A stretch of DNA of 64,000 bases from Dysidea avara (GCF_963678975.1 NC_089276.1:19411272-19475271), one strand, 5' to 3'; counted from the stretch's first letter, positions 10,901 to 21,605 are shown. Notes: generated by a model from the sequence alone, not told the origin. Program-made: numbers and translations.

Positions 10901-13900
10901 TAACTCTTGCTAATTGTCTAACAGTTGTAGCTACTGCATCATTGCTACTTTACAAAGCTAACTGATTTTTTTGGGGTATTTACAGAACCATGAAATACTC
11001 AGGGTATTGATTGCATGCTCACTTAAGGATTAATGAGTTTTTTCTGTACAGAAACCTCACAATGATAGGGTAATTTCCTATGTTATGTCCATTACATATT
11101 ATAAAGGTAGCCATTGATGCACTACCACAAATTGATGTATACTGTACTTTTGCTGTGAGCAAAAAGAAATGGGGAAAAAATAAGTCCATGCATGCATTGT
11201 ACCTACTGCATGCCAAAAGGCATCTAGTCAGGCTGAATGACACCTAATAGTGAAAAAATTGCTTAGCCATTATTGAGTTACAGTATACTATATAGTCTGA
11301 AGATAGTGGTAAAGTCAAGTTAGTCAAGCAGTACATTAGTAGAAAGTTCCAGTACTAATGATTGACTTACCTGGAAAATTTTTCAGAGTGCTTTGTCCTC
11401 CAGGGTGACCATAACCTGTTCTGTAGTCAAATCCATACACTACAACGGACATCAATGCACTGGCTGACATGTGTACAATTGTTACTGGACCATTTGATAC
11501 AGATAGTTGTGTATAATATGCCTCAGTGACCTGGTTGAATGTTATTGTGTTCCAAGATTGTGACTGTAATGACCTCTTCACTCCTCCTGTTATCCAATAC
11601 ATCATACTAGGCTGATAATACTCCTTCAATACTATAATGTTGATATAGTCACTGTAACCTGATGATATTGTGGATAGGTTGATTTCATTGCTGTAATGAT
11701 CTGTGGCTGGCACAAGCATCATCATAGGATCACCAGTTCTCCAATCATAGTTGTACCCATGGCTGTACTGAGCCACTAAGATTTCCTTATTAGAGTGGAT
11801 TGCGCAGTAGTATTGATGAGTTACTGTAAAACTATTCCCAGCATTAATAGAGTAGGAACTCCTTGCATTGTTACAGTACATAATTACATCAGTTGAGTTA
11901 TATGCTGCTAGTACTCTCATGGTGTAATAATTTCTACCATGCAGTGGTGCAACATAATATCTTTTACCCCAGTATAAGGTAGGTGGAATCTGTTCTATTA
12001 TGTGATCACAGTAGCTAGTACTTGATGACGATGGTACATATCCACACTCATGACCGCTAAACACAGACACTGGCTTGTCCGTGATAATTCTGGTCCCAGT
12101 CAAGTCACTTGATGACCCAATATACACTGTTTGTAACCTGTTGATTATGAAGGAGTATTGACTACCACTGGTCAGGGGACTAACAGTATCATTAATCTTG
12201 ACATTAACACTTTGTGTGACTGATAAACTCATTATTGTGTTGTTCTCCGTTCCAACGATAAGTATTACATTATCTAAATATCCATAGGACACTGAAATTC
12301 CATAATACACATATTCTGTGCAGCACAATTTCACAGTGGGTAAAGCAAGGAATGTATCGCTACTACGATATGCTGTATTTTGACCAATCACAACTAAGTT
12401 AGTACTGTTCGTCTTAAGGTAAATCCCCTTATTTTGATCATTGTATGAACCAGTAATGAGACTTGAAGAAAGACTTACAATTGTTGACTGTGTACCTGAA
12501 ATAGTTCCACTAGTGTAATATCCTGCTCCAGGTGCTTTTATGGTATAAGACAAATCTAGTGATCCAGTATTTGTTAAATAGAGAGATATTGAACCACCAT
12601 TGTAATTCTGAAAAAATCCAATGTAGTAATTGGTACCTGCAAGATAATACGTACATTAAACTGCAATATTTATGAATATCTGTTCACATCAGTCAAATAC
12701 TATATACATCAGATTTAAAATGAATTACTGTGTTCTTTTGAATAGTACTATGTACTTACTATACTGCTTAGAATGTTATCAAATACTGATAGAATAAGTA
12801 ACAAATCAAATGTGCATGTGAACACTGATATGCATGCATATTGTGTGTATTTCTTTTAGAGTAAACTGAGTGAATAGTGTCCTTTCAAAGATACCAGTAT
12901 ACATAGCCATGAATTGCTGACATAATATTACTGTGCTGTTGGAGCTACTGTAATGGAGGTTGGTTGGCAAACTGTACAGTTATACAATATGTCCACACAT
13001 AATATGTCTAGCCACAAAATGGTGGATTCTTTGATTTCATGAAGCTTGAAGGTCTAATATGCTCAAAGTTTAGTTGTCCTACCACACCGAAACAGTATAA
13101 TGAGGTTAATCACACATCTTATCCTATGACAGATTGCAGCTGGTAATTGCACATATATGGTACAGCAAAATTTGTAATCATTAACAATCACGAGAAGCAC
13201 GTATAATGTAGCAAATACAGAGCACAATTCATGCTATATTAACCTGTCTTCATGTCAGTGATGAAAACCAGCGTTGAAACCGGGTCGGGTCATCCGGGTG
13301 TGACCCGGATTGGATCACGTGAGAAACGAAATTGTTCGTTCGACGACGTGGAAACTTATAACCGCTATCGCGTAGCTCTTTCGTGAGCCACGCCCACTTA
13401 TCGCATTACCAACATACGCTCAACCACGCCCATTTTCTAGTAAGTGCAGTATGTAGCACGAAACTGAGGGCATCTATGGTGAGGGGTAGCTATTGTCAGT
13501 AGGTGAAGACCCCTTTTTTTTTTTTTTTTTGGTCTTCAACCTACAGCTAGGCTGAAGTTGCAATATTTACTCGACACGAATCGAACGCTCAAAATGTAGA
13601 CTCGTTCGCTCGCTTTTTTAATTTTTTTTTATTTTTTTATTTTTTTATTTTTTTTTTATTTTTTTTTTATTTTTACCCGGGCTTGATGGACTGCCCTTGC
13701 CTACCACCCCCAGCACATAAATGGCCTGTGCTGGACAAACCGGGACTTTCTTAGTCCACGGCAAACTGAGACTCTGCCCGAATCAGACTAGCCGAAACAC
13801 GTCTCGGCTTTAATTAGTCCGGGTCACATCCGGGTCAAATCCGGGTCAGTGGGTCATCCGGGTCAGCAGTAGTGACCTAGTCTCGCGTGGCCAGACCCTT

Positions 13901-14751
13901 TCCGCGCAGCCGCTTATCGATTTGAAATTATAAGCGCCGCGCTACACGGCGCTTATAATTTCCGATCGATAAGCGGCTGCGCGGAAAGGGTCTGGCCACG
14001 CGAGACTAGTAGTGACCCGGTTTCAACGTTGATGAAAACTACTGTACTAGCACAAAATACTGATTAGACTAGCTGAGACAAAATGGACCACACATCTACT
14101 AATGATTCCAATACTAAATATAAATAGTATTGGGACCTGTGGTTTGTTTTGTCTCAGTTCAGATAGCATTTTGGACTACTAGTTTCATTTCTGATACTGA
14201 CATATGCAAATGACAGAGTAAATACAGGCATTATATTGGCACATGGTTTTTGAAGTACAAAGTAGCCTACAGTGTGTAGGAGGGCTGAAAGAAAGGACTT
14301 ACTGAAATTATTAAATAAATTTATGAATCAAAACCTTCCCTAGGTGGTGACTTAAAATTGAGAAATGACAAGTTAATAATGTTTGCGACAATAATTATTT
14401 ATGATGTAGCTAAACACCTACCAGAGAAGAGAGTAAGACTAATATTAGCAGCAAACACTGAGTCATTTCCAACTCCACAATAGTAGGTTCCTTTATATGA
14501 GTCATTGAATGTTGGAATGATTAATGTTCCATTTTCCTGTATAAAATATGGAAAATCTTTTGATTCATTGTAGTTTAAAGGAATTTCTTTCTCATTTGGA
14601 GAATACCACCTGATTTCTTGATAGTCAGTATTAGTACAATTACAGTTCATCACCACATTTGATGTGCCATTGTAAAGCACTCCACCATCAACAGGAAGAA
14701 AGGAGGGATTTAATGGAGTAATGGTACAGCTAGGAGCTATGACATCCTCCA
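4753..14751 (-). CDS. Ig gene 1: Ig - IgGFc-binding - 8x Ig - Sushi protein (11 exons, 5' end not found)
   Basis: Predicted extracellular multidomain protein. The exons, 5' to 3', are 14751-14422, 12636-11371, 10604-10332, 10190-9891, 7860-7585, 7533-7243, 7192-6881, 6821-6531, 6344-6027, 5780-5505 and 4949-4753. Each internal exon starts and ends in phase 1 with good GT and AG borders, so whole domains are modular. Domains: one Ig, one IgGFc-binding domain of about 420 residues, eight Ig, one Sushi/CCP. No transmembrane helix and no convincing signal peptide were seen; a first exon probably lies above 14,751. Ig, Sushi and IgGFc-binding domains are adhesion or recognition modules; a role in cell recognition or immunity is inference. 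It is the tandem paralog of the gene at 49,814-63,046. Confidence 0.8.
5019..5463. mobile_element. Short TIR element in intron of Ig gene 1
   Basis: The ends are inverted: CAAGGGTGGACCCAG at 5019 and its near complement CTGAATCCACCCTTG ending at 5463. The ends resemble hAT-type CAGGGGTG termini. No clear 8-bp duplication and no coding capacity. Confidence 0.45.
5505..5780 (-). CDS. Ig gene 1 exon: Ig domain
   Basis: Phase 1-1 exon of 92 codons. The I-set/C2-like Ig hallmarks are visible: first Cys in LYCKALGYPTPTVQWYRG with the core Trp, and the second Cys in REYTCIGRNNAG. It pairs with gene 2 exon 50,039-50,311, which shares the PTPTVQWY motif. Confidence 0.85.
6027..6344 (-). CDS. Ig gene 1 exon: Ig domain
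   Basis: Phase 1-1 exon of 106 codons: first Cys in LLCNATNDPDAAHPLQ, the Trp in VYWYNSDG, second Cys in DDGTYTCRTYN. It begins QPTISFISNNTVSLEG, matching the INFITNNTVTLED start of gene 2 exon 51,122-51,418. Confidence 0.85.
6531..6821 (-). CDS. Ig gene 1 exon: Ig domain (unsplit version)
   Basis: Phase 1-1 exon of 97 codons: Cys in MECVASGIGPTYYKWEKY, second Cys in DEGVYHCVVSNHDG. In gene 2 the same domain is encoded by two exons, so this uninterrupted copy gives the comparison for an intron gain or loss. A 66-nt stretch (about 6598-6663) is nearly identical in DNA to about 51,541-51,606. Confidence 0.85.
6881..7192 (-). CDS. Ig gene 1 exon: cysteine-rich Ig domain
   Basis: Phase 1-1 exon of 104 codons. 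It starts PCPKMIRIPEPTVV, has FNCLAWSFGGLVYEWQRN and YYCCVASNACGNTKRCAW. Besides the canonical Cys pair there are a starting CP, a doubled CC and two further Cys near the G strand. The gene 2 partner (57,894-58,187) keeps the same extra cysteines. Confidence 0.85.
7243..7533 (-). CDS. Ig gene 1 exon: Ig domain
   Basis: Phase 1-1 exon of 97 codons with FKCIINGFGNITVSWRKL and YYRGMYYCTASNSAG. Several N-x-S/T sequons (NSS, NIT, NVT) suggest glycosylation outside the cell. Partner of 58,264-58,557. Confidence 0.85.
7585..7860 (-). CDS. Ig gene 1 exon: Ig domain
   Basis: Phase 1-1 exon of 92 codons, starting after a ctgcag acceptor with SPVQPVVVMSTSS, then MECIPMKNGFQYTWEKRND and AGDYRCLMSNYTG. 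It is followed upstream by a 2-kb intron that holds a TIR element; the equivalent intron in gene 2 is 52 bp. Confidence 0.85.
7952..8599. mobile_element. TA-flanked TIR element in Ig gene 1 intron
   Basis: About 40-bp inverted ends: TGTGACCAGATTTTACAG at 7952 with an inner CCAAATCGCACAT word, and the complement ATGTGCGATTTGG...CAGTCACA ending at 8599. Both ends abut TA. No transposase frame is present, so it is a non-autonomous element. The TGTGAC terminus and TA flank resemble Tc1/mariner-type MITEs and the elements at 14,907 and 23,307. Confidence 0.6.
8600..9890. other. Rest of intron, with TCTATTAGAGTAT repeats
   Basis: Non-coding part of the expanded intron of Ig gene 1. At 9591-9615 and 9651-9680 it holds two copies of GTGACTGYTCTATTAGAG, a word dispersed over the window. 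No exon was recognised. Confidence 0.45.
9891..10190 (-). CDS. Ig gene 1 exon: Ig domain
   Basis: Phase 1-1 exon of 100 codons: PPRVITHPTDTSAAAPFSG start, FNCSAGGYGHLNISWYRED and DAGKYYCVVW. The stretch 10,099-10,170 differs from gene 2 (59,596-59,667) at only two of 72 positions, although the rest of the exon is clearly diverged. Confidence 0.85.
10332..10604 (-). CDS. Ig gene 1 exon: Ig domain
   Basis: Phase 1-1 exon of 91 codons: VQPIMTALPSSQAV, FSMTCEALGASSYSWQRKDG, DAGNYRCVAICKHTG. The reading frame continues upstream without a stop to an ATG at 10,704 with a hydrophobic stretch; I prefer the cag acceptor at 10,605-10,607, because IgGFc exon 11,371-12,636 ends in phase 1 and splices cleanly to it. 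Confidence 0.75.
10605..11370. other. Intron with partial interspersed repeat
   Basis: Intron between the Ig and IgGFc-binding exons of gene 1. About 11,190-11,320 is a degraded copy of the repeat tail seen at 3,330-3,460, sharing the 'atgccaaaaggcat' word and the 'gccattattgagtta' word. Confidence 0.5.
11371..12636 (-). CDS. Ig gene 1 exon: IgGFc-binding protein N-terminal-type domain
   Basis: One 422-codon exon, phase 1 at both ends, encodes an IgGFc-binding domain. The family signature is clear: ITDKPVSVFSGHECGYVP, then YCDHIIEQIPPTLYWGKRY and VAPLHGRNYY, followed by repeated beta-rich segments with conserved Tyr/Gly. In vertebrates this domain opens FCGBP, a mucus protein; in invertebrates it occurs in many secreted or surface proteins. 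Here it sits between Ig domains. Many N-x-S/T sites fit an extracellular protein. There is no transmembrane segment. The single uninterrupted exon contrasts with the one-domain-per-100-codon exons around it. Confidence 0.85.
12637..13268. other. Intron, nothing recognised
   Basis: AT-rich intron sequence between the IgGFc-binding exon and the upstream Ig exon of gene 1. No exon-like open frame was seen on either strand. Confidence 0.4.
13269..14030. mobile_element. Mutator-like element with 9-bp duplication, in gene 1 intron
   Basis: The direct repeat GATGAAAAC flanks it at 13,260-13,268 and 14,031-14,039. The ends are inverted (GCGTTGAAACCGGGTC on the left, complement of AACGTTGAAACCGGGTC on the right), and subterminal 'gggtcatccgggtc' repeats lie inside both ends. 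A long T/AT-rich tract lies at 13,508-13,672. A 9-bp target duplication is typical of Mutator-like elements. No transposase. A second element is nested inside at 13,878-14,008. Confidence 0.75.
13878..14008. mobile_element. 131-bp palindromic MITE with perfect 9-bp duplication
   Basis: It starts TAGTCTCGCGTGGCCAG and ends with the exact complement. Arms of about 57 bp are nearly perfect inverted repeats around a 'gcgccgcgctacacggcgc' centre. GTAGTGACC occurs at 13,869-13,877 and again at 14,009-14,017, a clean 9-bp duplication. It is inserted in the right end of the element 13,269-14,030, so it is the younger insertion. Confidence 0.85.
14422..14751 (-). CDS. Ig gene 1 first visible exon: Ig domain
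   Basis: Phase 1-1 exon of 110 codons: VEDVIAPSCTITPLNPSF, VVMNCNCTNTDYQEIRWY and KGTYYCGVGN, with several sequons (NGT, NIS). It lies upstream of the IgGFc-binding exon. A preceding signal-peptide exon must exist if the gene is intact; a hydrophobic open stretch at about 14,800-14,880 (YLLSCFYFACVTAT, ending at a phase-1 donor) is a weak candidate without an in-frame ATG. Confidence 0.75.
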
Positions 14752-14906
14752 CTGTTTGCAAAAAAAATAATATAAATAAGTAATGAATATTATTTTACTT
14801 GTAGCTGTGACACATGCAAAATAAAAACAACTGAGGAGGTATACTATTAAGTTACTCCTTTGTGTAATTTGTATTGTTTGTATTTGAATGCGATATATAT
14901 TATATA

Positions 14907-15131
14907 TGTGACTGGGCCTGCGGAAACAGGGAATGTGAACACAAACTACACCCTGTCAAACAATGGGACATTTCTCAGTATTGGAACTGGATATTTACAC
15001 ACTGTAATTTGTATTTAACTTAGGCCTGAAAAATGTATGAACACAGTACGATGAAGTTAAAAGTTATGTGTCATGACATTTCAGGTAAGTTCTATGTGCC
15101 CACGTTCCCTGTTTTTGTGGGCTCAGTCACA
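14907..15131. mobile_element. TA-flanked MITE, TGTGACYGGGCCTGC family, copy 1
   Basis: The ends TGTGACTGGGCCTGCGG and its complement (ending ...GGGCTCAGTCACA) face each other, each next to TA. The words 'aaacaggga' and 'tccctgttt' extend the inverted repeat. The second family copy is at 23,307-23,560. Confidence 0.65.
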
Positions 15132-15489
15132 TATATAGTTATATATTTCTCTTATTGCTGTTATACCAGAGGCAGAATTAACTTACTAACAAGAGAAATA
15201 GCTGAAGAGGTTATTATGTTAGATAAACAGCTGATATTCACAGTGAGGGAGCATTATAAGGCATAAAGAATACTACCAACATAAATCACTGCTTACTTAA
15301 TATTCGCTTCTAACATATATGAAAACTTCTATATAGTGATACAGAAAAATGTTGGTCAGTGTTGCATAAGATCAAGCACCTGTACTCCATTGAACAGAAT
15401 AAGGTGATAGCCAATGTTTGTAATGCAGTGTGTATACATGTGTTTGGTGACTGGTTTCAGTTAATTAGATACTCCACTATTTACATAAT

Positions 15490-15631
15490 AGTTAGACATC
15501 GGAACACAGAATTCTATGGAATTTAGAAACCCTCAGGCCCTGTAGTAGTGCCCTTGCTTCACTCGTGCACCACAACACAGGATCTTTCAGGTTTCTAAAT
15601 TCCATAAAATCCTGTGGTTCGATGTCTAACT
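15490..15631. mobile_element. Small palindromic MITE
   Basis: GTTAGACATCGGAACACAG at the left and its near complement at the right, with inner arms around 'tatggaatttagaaacc'. The element is essentially one hairpin of about 140 bp without coding potential. Confidence 0.6.
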
Positions 15632-15849
15632 AATTTAAACCACAGCTCATTGTTTTACCTTCACTGTTGCTTGTTGTATCTTCATAGCTTTTTTATAAAA
15701 GGACAGAAGAACCGGCCCTAAAAACATACCCATCCAACACACACTGTAACTCTAAGCTAAGATGTACTATTTGAAAGGGTTTTGCCTATACCTACACCTA
15801 CAGAACTAAAACAACAGAACATACAGAACAAAGGATAGATGAGAAGAAT

Positions 15850-17843
15850 GAAGAGGGGGCTTAGACATCCCTGAGGCATCCCTCCCCAGTGCTAGGTCAA
15901 CTGAAGCTGGTATACGACCTTTAAGGGGATGACCGGAAGTGGAACGACAACCCCTGATGAACATGATGGCCGATTGCAAATGGGAAAAGTCAAGATGGCA
16001 GCGAAGCCAGCTCATTACATTACAATAAGGAATTTTCCACTTGTGAGACAAGAGGAAGGACAGACGCTTAAAGGCAACAGTGGACAGTGGTAGAGGCACC
16101 CATACCACCTGAAGTGGGGGTAAATGAGAGGACTAAAGTTCCCATGTTTGATCTCTCGAACTCTCTCTTTATACTGACGATGCTTCACACTTTAATGCTG
16201 GCGGTAAGGGTTGGAATGGTTAGAGGGGGCATATGGGTTAAATGTACTAACATCTAAAAAAAAAAGAAAGTAGGTTGAAACCGACAGCCCCAGAAGCCAG
16301 ATGCTTTAATATCTAGGAAAGCACTATCATCAAAATTTGCAGTTTGGAAGGAGAGAAACTCACCAGTCAAAGGTTGAATGGAGGGCTCAGTGGATACACC
16401 ATGGCAGACTTCAGACAGTAAATCAGCTGCCAGATCTTGGATGTCATTGTTGTGAATGGTATCCATTTGAACAGCTGAGGGCATGTTTAGATCTACCACA
16501 AACACAGTTAGCAGGGAGATTCTGGGGTGACCAACCATATCAAAGTGCAATTGCATCACAAAAGTCACCCTTATGAAGAGCAAAACCATGGCACTCCAAT
16601 GGCAGGGTGGGCAGCGATGCACCTTTCTCACCTGCGAGTTTCAAAGAGAGCTGAAGACTGGTAAACAAGGTTGAGTAAAAGATGAAAAACTGTTGGAAAG
16701 ATTCTTATGCTTGATAGATAAAGCCTCTTGTTTGAGAGTATGCTGCCGTTGGAGAAAATGATGAGAGCTGGAAGATGAATGAGGCTAAGGGAAACGTGAT
16801 GGAACTGAAAAGTGGTATAGTTGTCTTTGGCAGATTTACAACAATCGAAAATACCAAGACCTCCAAGCTGAATCAGCAAAGCTAGCATTGCTTGCTCAGA
16901 GTCATTGGGAGGATGGAGGCAGAGCTTGGGCAATAAAAACAAGTGTATGGCCTCTTCAGCTGGAGTCAGAAAAGAGGACAAGTCACACATTGTTCTGGTT
17001 AAAAATGTCCAACAGGATGATAAACCATGATTCATGGCAGAGTATGCAGCATGGGGCTGGCTAGAAGCAAAATTAGAAAGTTTCAGAACATCATCTCTCC
17101 ACAGAGACACTTTGTCTTGAATAAAAGTGGATGTAAATTCAGGAGAACCCAGGGGAGCTCCAAGATATAGACATCCTTCAGTGGTGATTCAGAGGGAGGT
17201 ACTAGCAAATAAACAACATGCAGCATCATAATTATATATAGTAATCTTCTTTAACGACCAAAGATGCATTCACATAATAACCAAAGCCAGGTCTCAAGGC
17301 AGACAGTTGCTTCCACCAACTCAGCAAATCAACATGAGACCCAGCAGCAGCAGTATCATCAGCAAATTAAACTTGAGTTACTATACCTTCCAACCTTTGT
17401 ATAAGAGGAACAGTATAGAAAGAGCATACATGGACATAGCTAGAGAGGATCACCCTGAGTGGTTCCCTCTTCTGGTAACAAACATTCACCATCAATAAAC
17501 AAAGAAGAAACCTCCCTATAGACATCGGTAAGAGTGACAGCAAGAGGGGGCAGATATAATGTAAGTTATGCAATGAAACATGCCGATTCAAGGAATTAAA
17601 GGCATTGGAGGCATCAGCAAGTAACACAGCCTGGGTAGTAGAAGAATGGAAAAGGCTATGCATAGCACAAACTGTGGCTTTTCGTCCAACTTCTTGACCT
17701 GCACAAAGTTGAAGATTACCCGCTGCCTCCAAAATGTTAGTCTTCACCATAAAAAGAATAGCTTTCGAAATAATACAACAGCTCATCTCAAGTATCCCAA
17801 TGGGACGAACACCTGGGTTCTTATCAAGGGCAATAACCAATAA
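15850..17843 (-). pseudogene. Decayed reverse-transcriptase retroelement
   Basis: Disconnected open frames on the minus strand read as one protein broken by frameshifts and stops. About 17,843-17,370 has the RT start (KNPGVRPIGI, LQLCAGQEVG, then LLADASNAFNSLNR, where the first catalytic Asp of an RT is expected). About 17,110-16,630 is the thumb-like region (AMNHGLSSCWTFL, LLIQLGGLGIFDC). About 16,630-16,260 has a His/Cys-containing segment, LQPL-TGEFLS and LDIKASGFWGCRFQ; about 16,050-15,900 has MSWLRCHLDFSHLQSAIMF. I recognise this as an RT family common in early-branching animals; its clade assignment is uncertain. The tail could be a restriction-like endonuclease (inference). Confidence 0.65.
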
Positions 17844-17844
17844 G

Positions 17845-20180
17845 ATGGCATGTCGAAAGACTAAGTGGATCTACATAGCTAGATGCAATCCAATGAGCAA
17901 TGGATGCAAGAGAGTCACACAAGTCATTAGAGACAGACTGAAAAGAGATACACATGTGCCTCCAACTAGCTGCATCAATACTATTATTTGTTATTTATTT
18001 ATTTGTGACATAATTTTAACCGTGTTTCTTATTATTGTTAGTAGCTACTTAGTTGTATAATTATTACTAGCATTGTAGATTTGTAGTACTGGTACCTGCC
18101 CTATGCTGAATACTATTACTGAGAGGTATATATTGTGTAGTGATGTGAAGCAAACTAACTAAACACTTTGTAGTGTAGCTTTAAAGAAACTGCTGATTGA
18201 TGACATGTTTAAACAAGAGAGCTGTTCATTGGTAGTTATTTTACACCTTTTATTGTATAGTCTATGACATCACATATCACCACAAAAGAACAATGAATTA
18301 GAAATCAAAGGTGTTAAAAAATTCAGTTCTTTCACAGACTGAAATCAAGCGAAATCAAGAGTTTAGTAATCAAGGGTATCAAAAACATCAGCTTTATTAG
18401 GACACTGTCTATTTTGATGACATGCTGTAAAAGCACCCTAACTAGCTACACAATAAATGCTGATCCAGACCAGTCATAACCAACAGATTAAAGCTATATC
18501 ACTAACTAACTAAGTATACTATGTAGCCAGTTACACTAGTCATAGATAGTACGTAGAATATACTATCTATGCTCTAGTATATGAGTGAACATGTAATATC
18601 TACCTTATGCACATAGCTAATAGTGTATATATTAATTACTTTCTTCTTTTCCTTCACCACTCAATATTTAACTGATACTTTATTTATTGCTACAGCATAC
18701 AGTATCACATAAGTTTATCGGTACAGTACGAAGTAGAATATACCTTTTGTATCATTTGTACTGCACTGAACAGGGCTTACTCTGAACAAAGCGAAACTCA
18801 ACAAAAAGGTTATCAAGAAGCTCATCTTTCAGCAACTAACTGGCATAAGCGTACGAAACTCGACGAAACTAGCGTAGGCTAGCTAATTGCTTCTTCTGTC
18901 ACGTGATGCTTACTAATGATAGGAATCCCAAGCACATATCAAAAACTGATGCATTTACTGTACATTTGACTTAATAATTAAAAATTACGGAAAATAACAC
19001 CGTCATAACTTCCGCATACTTCAGTTTACGGAGATAGGGTACACAGCTCCTTAGACCGATACTCTCTAAAAGAACAGTCACTTTTTAGTGAAATACTCTA
19101 ATAGAGCATTCACTGGTTAAAATGTTCCAAGATAAATGTAAAAATGTTGCTAACCTAGGAGCATAATGCAAACATAATGGGGAGCACTGAAGAGCATAAT
19201 AGGTGAAAATTTTGGGAAATTCCTGTAAGTATTTTGGACAAATTTTTGAGCATATTAATTTAGACTCAGGCCTCATTGATAGACACTTGCTAATGAAAAG
19301 GGGTCTTATAGCCTTTACAATTGCATGTACTTGGCAAACCATAACTTGACTTGTGTGTATGGTACCAGCCTGAAGTTTGTTCACCTTACACTCCTAACAT
19401 AGCACTATTCCTGGATGTAATTATAAGACAATGGGTTAAACTCATGATGAGTTATGACTCGTCAAATTTGGAAATTTGGAAAGGCTATAAGACCCCTTTT
19501 TGCAGATCTGGTCACACAAGTATGTCTGAGAATACAGGATGTTAAATTGCAAATTCTTATCCAATGGTAGAAATGGTAGAAACACTCTAATAGAACATTT
19601 AAATAGAACACCCAGGTAACAACTGTATAATTTATAGTGCTGAGAAACCATAAACAGGTTATGATAAGTTTCAAAACAGTACAAATTACAAATTAACATA
19701 GCAGAGACTTGAGCACTAAGGGAGTGTCAAAACTTTTGTGCAACTACAGGTATCTACTGTGTGCTCAATGCTTTTTACAGCACTTTAGGATTTTGTGGCA
19801 TTTAAATTAATAAAATTATGCTCCTCAAGGAAAGTGTCAATATGGATATTTAATGCCTTGATATGGTTTTTTGCATGAAGAGAATTAATGAAGGCCATTA
19901 ATGATAAAAAGGAAAGGAAAGCACAAAGAGCAGACATTTCTCAGAACCCCAAAGCACATGCCATTGCCCATTGGTGAGTTTGTTACTGTGGCTATAAAAT
20001 GGTGGTCTTATGGTGTGCCGTTGAGCCTCTGGCCTTTCACTGTGGTCAGACAGGAAGGCAGGCAACCAGACCAAATCAGGTTTTATGTATTCATGCATCT
20101 GTAAAAAAAGTATAAATATTTTTATTTTTAATGCTATACTTGAGATTAGCTAGAGTAGTACTCTTTTGTAAAGAGGCTTT
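17845..20180. other. No gene seen; TCTAATAGAG words
   Basis: AT-rich intergenic DNA. Copies of the dispersed word ACTCTAATAGARCA occur near 19,092 and 19,585. Palindromic short repeats such as 'gaaactcgacgaaac' occur near 18,790-18,870. No supported exon. Confidence 0.4.
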
Positions 20181-20945
20181 CAGGGGTGTAGGGAGGGGGT
20201 TCCAAGGGGTTAAGGAACCCCTGTAAAATTTAGATTTCTGAGTTTACAGCAGACCCTAACACATCATGGCCATTTAGTGTGGCAGGACAAAATGAATGAG
20301 CAATACAGCACAACAATTTATTAAGCTTGCATTCATCTCTGATGAAAGAATTTACAAAGGTAACATGAAAACTTGCTAAAAAGATTGATATACTCAAATA
20401 GAGAAGTCACGTATACTCTAGTAGAACATGCATGTATAAATCCGTATGTTAAGGAACTTCATTAATGGAGTTTTTCAGGCATTCTAGCACTAAATGAATA
20501 ACTGAGCATGACCTTATACTGCTATAGCTTTGGTGTGCAGTGTTTAAGGATATAGAACTACAGTAATTTATTACTTGGGCATGCAAAATGAATCCATGCT
20601 ATGCATATTTGTAGTTATAATGTTTTGATTGTAAGTCATTTCATTTGTATCAGTGGATTCATGGTTCCAATCCTATACCAGTGGGATAACTATCACTTAG
20701 AGATGTCTAATTTATTATGTGTGTCTATGTGTTATGCTGTCTAGGTAGCTTTATCTAATACTAACTTCATCTCAGGGGCACTTATGTGCATTTAATTAAT
20801 GTACTATTAGGATCTTTGAATAAAATATAGCAATTTGCTGAGTTATTGAAAGTCCTTCAGTGGCTGGGGGCTGCCAGACCCTTGCTTCTGGTAACTCAAT
20901 ACTGCTGTTGCAACCCCCCTTCAAAAATCCTGGCTATGCCTTTGG
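20181..20945. mobile_element. Possible hAT-like remnant
   Basis: The left end reads CAGGGGTGTAGGGAGGGGG and the right end is a diverged inverted copy ending TCCTGGCTATGCCTTTGG. This resembles the CAGGGGCGTAGCCAGG terminus at 48,671. No duplication and no transposase frame. Confidence 0.4.
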
Positions 20946-20987
20946 CTTTTGCTGCATACGTAATGATTTTTTTATGATAGATTTTAG

Positions 20988-21187
20988 TGACAGCACTTAG
21001 GTGGGAACCTTATTATTGTAGGGGTAGATCTCTACCAAGCAGTATTACAGTAATGTTTGATACATATATGACAGCTTGTAATGATTATATTAGGGAGGGG
21101 AAACAAATTGCAAAAAGCTCTAAAGTCTCGTGGTGGTGCTACTGTAGCAACAAGACACTCAAGCAACATAAAGATTGTCACATTCAG
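20988..21187 (+). CDS. Possible orphan exon, unknown protein
   Basis: After a ttttag acceptor a 66-codon open frame reads TALRWEPYYCRGRSLPSS ... SWWCYCSNKTLKQHKDCHIQ and ends at a GT. The composition (Trp, Cys, His spacing) looks coding. No neighbouring exon could be joined with confidence, and the family is not recognised. Confidence 0.25.
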
Positions 21188-21605
21188 GTTGTCTTAATTT
21201 GTACTTTAATCAAATTTAAAGGTTAAAATGTTCTAGCCTTGGAAAAGCTAGTACTAGTGCTTTCAAACGTCGTAGGGATGATCACATTCTAGTTAGTTTG
21301 TTTTCTGTAAGAATTTATGTGTTTGCATGTTTAAATGTTAATCTTCACAAAATAAGGTATGTACCAGTCTTTGAAATGAGGAAGGACCGCACTGGAAAAT
21401 ATAACCAGGAAAAAGCTCCAATTCTTGAGTGCTAGGTCTATAAGGATGACTATAACACCTTTGCCAAGCAGGCAGCCAGAGTGTGTAAACTGGATGAATG
21501 CATAGCAGGGCAAAAGCTGGCATTGTTTAAATGAGTGGTATACAGATCATGAATGAAAATGTCATGGTTAAATAAGAGAAGAGGGAATGGAACATTGGAA
21601 CTTAC

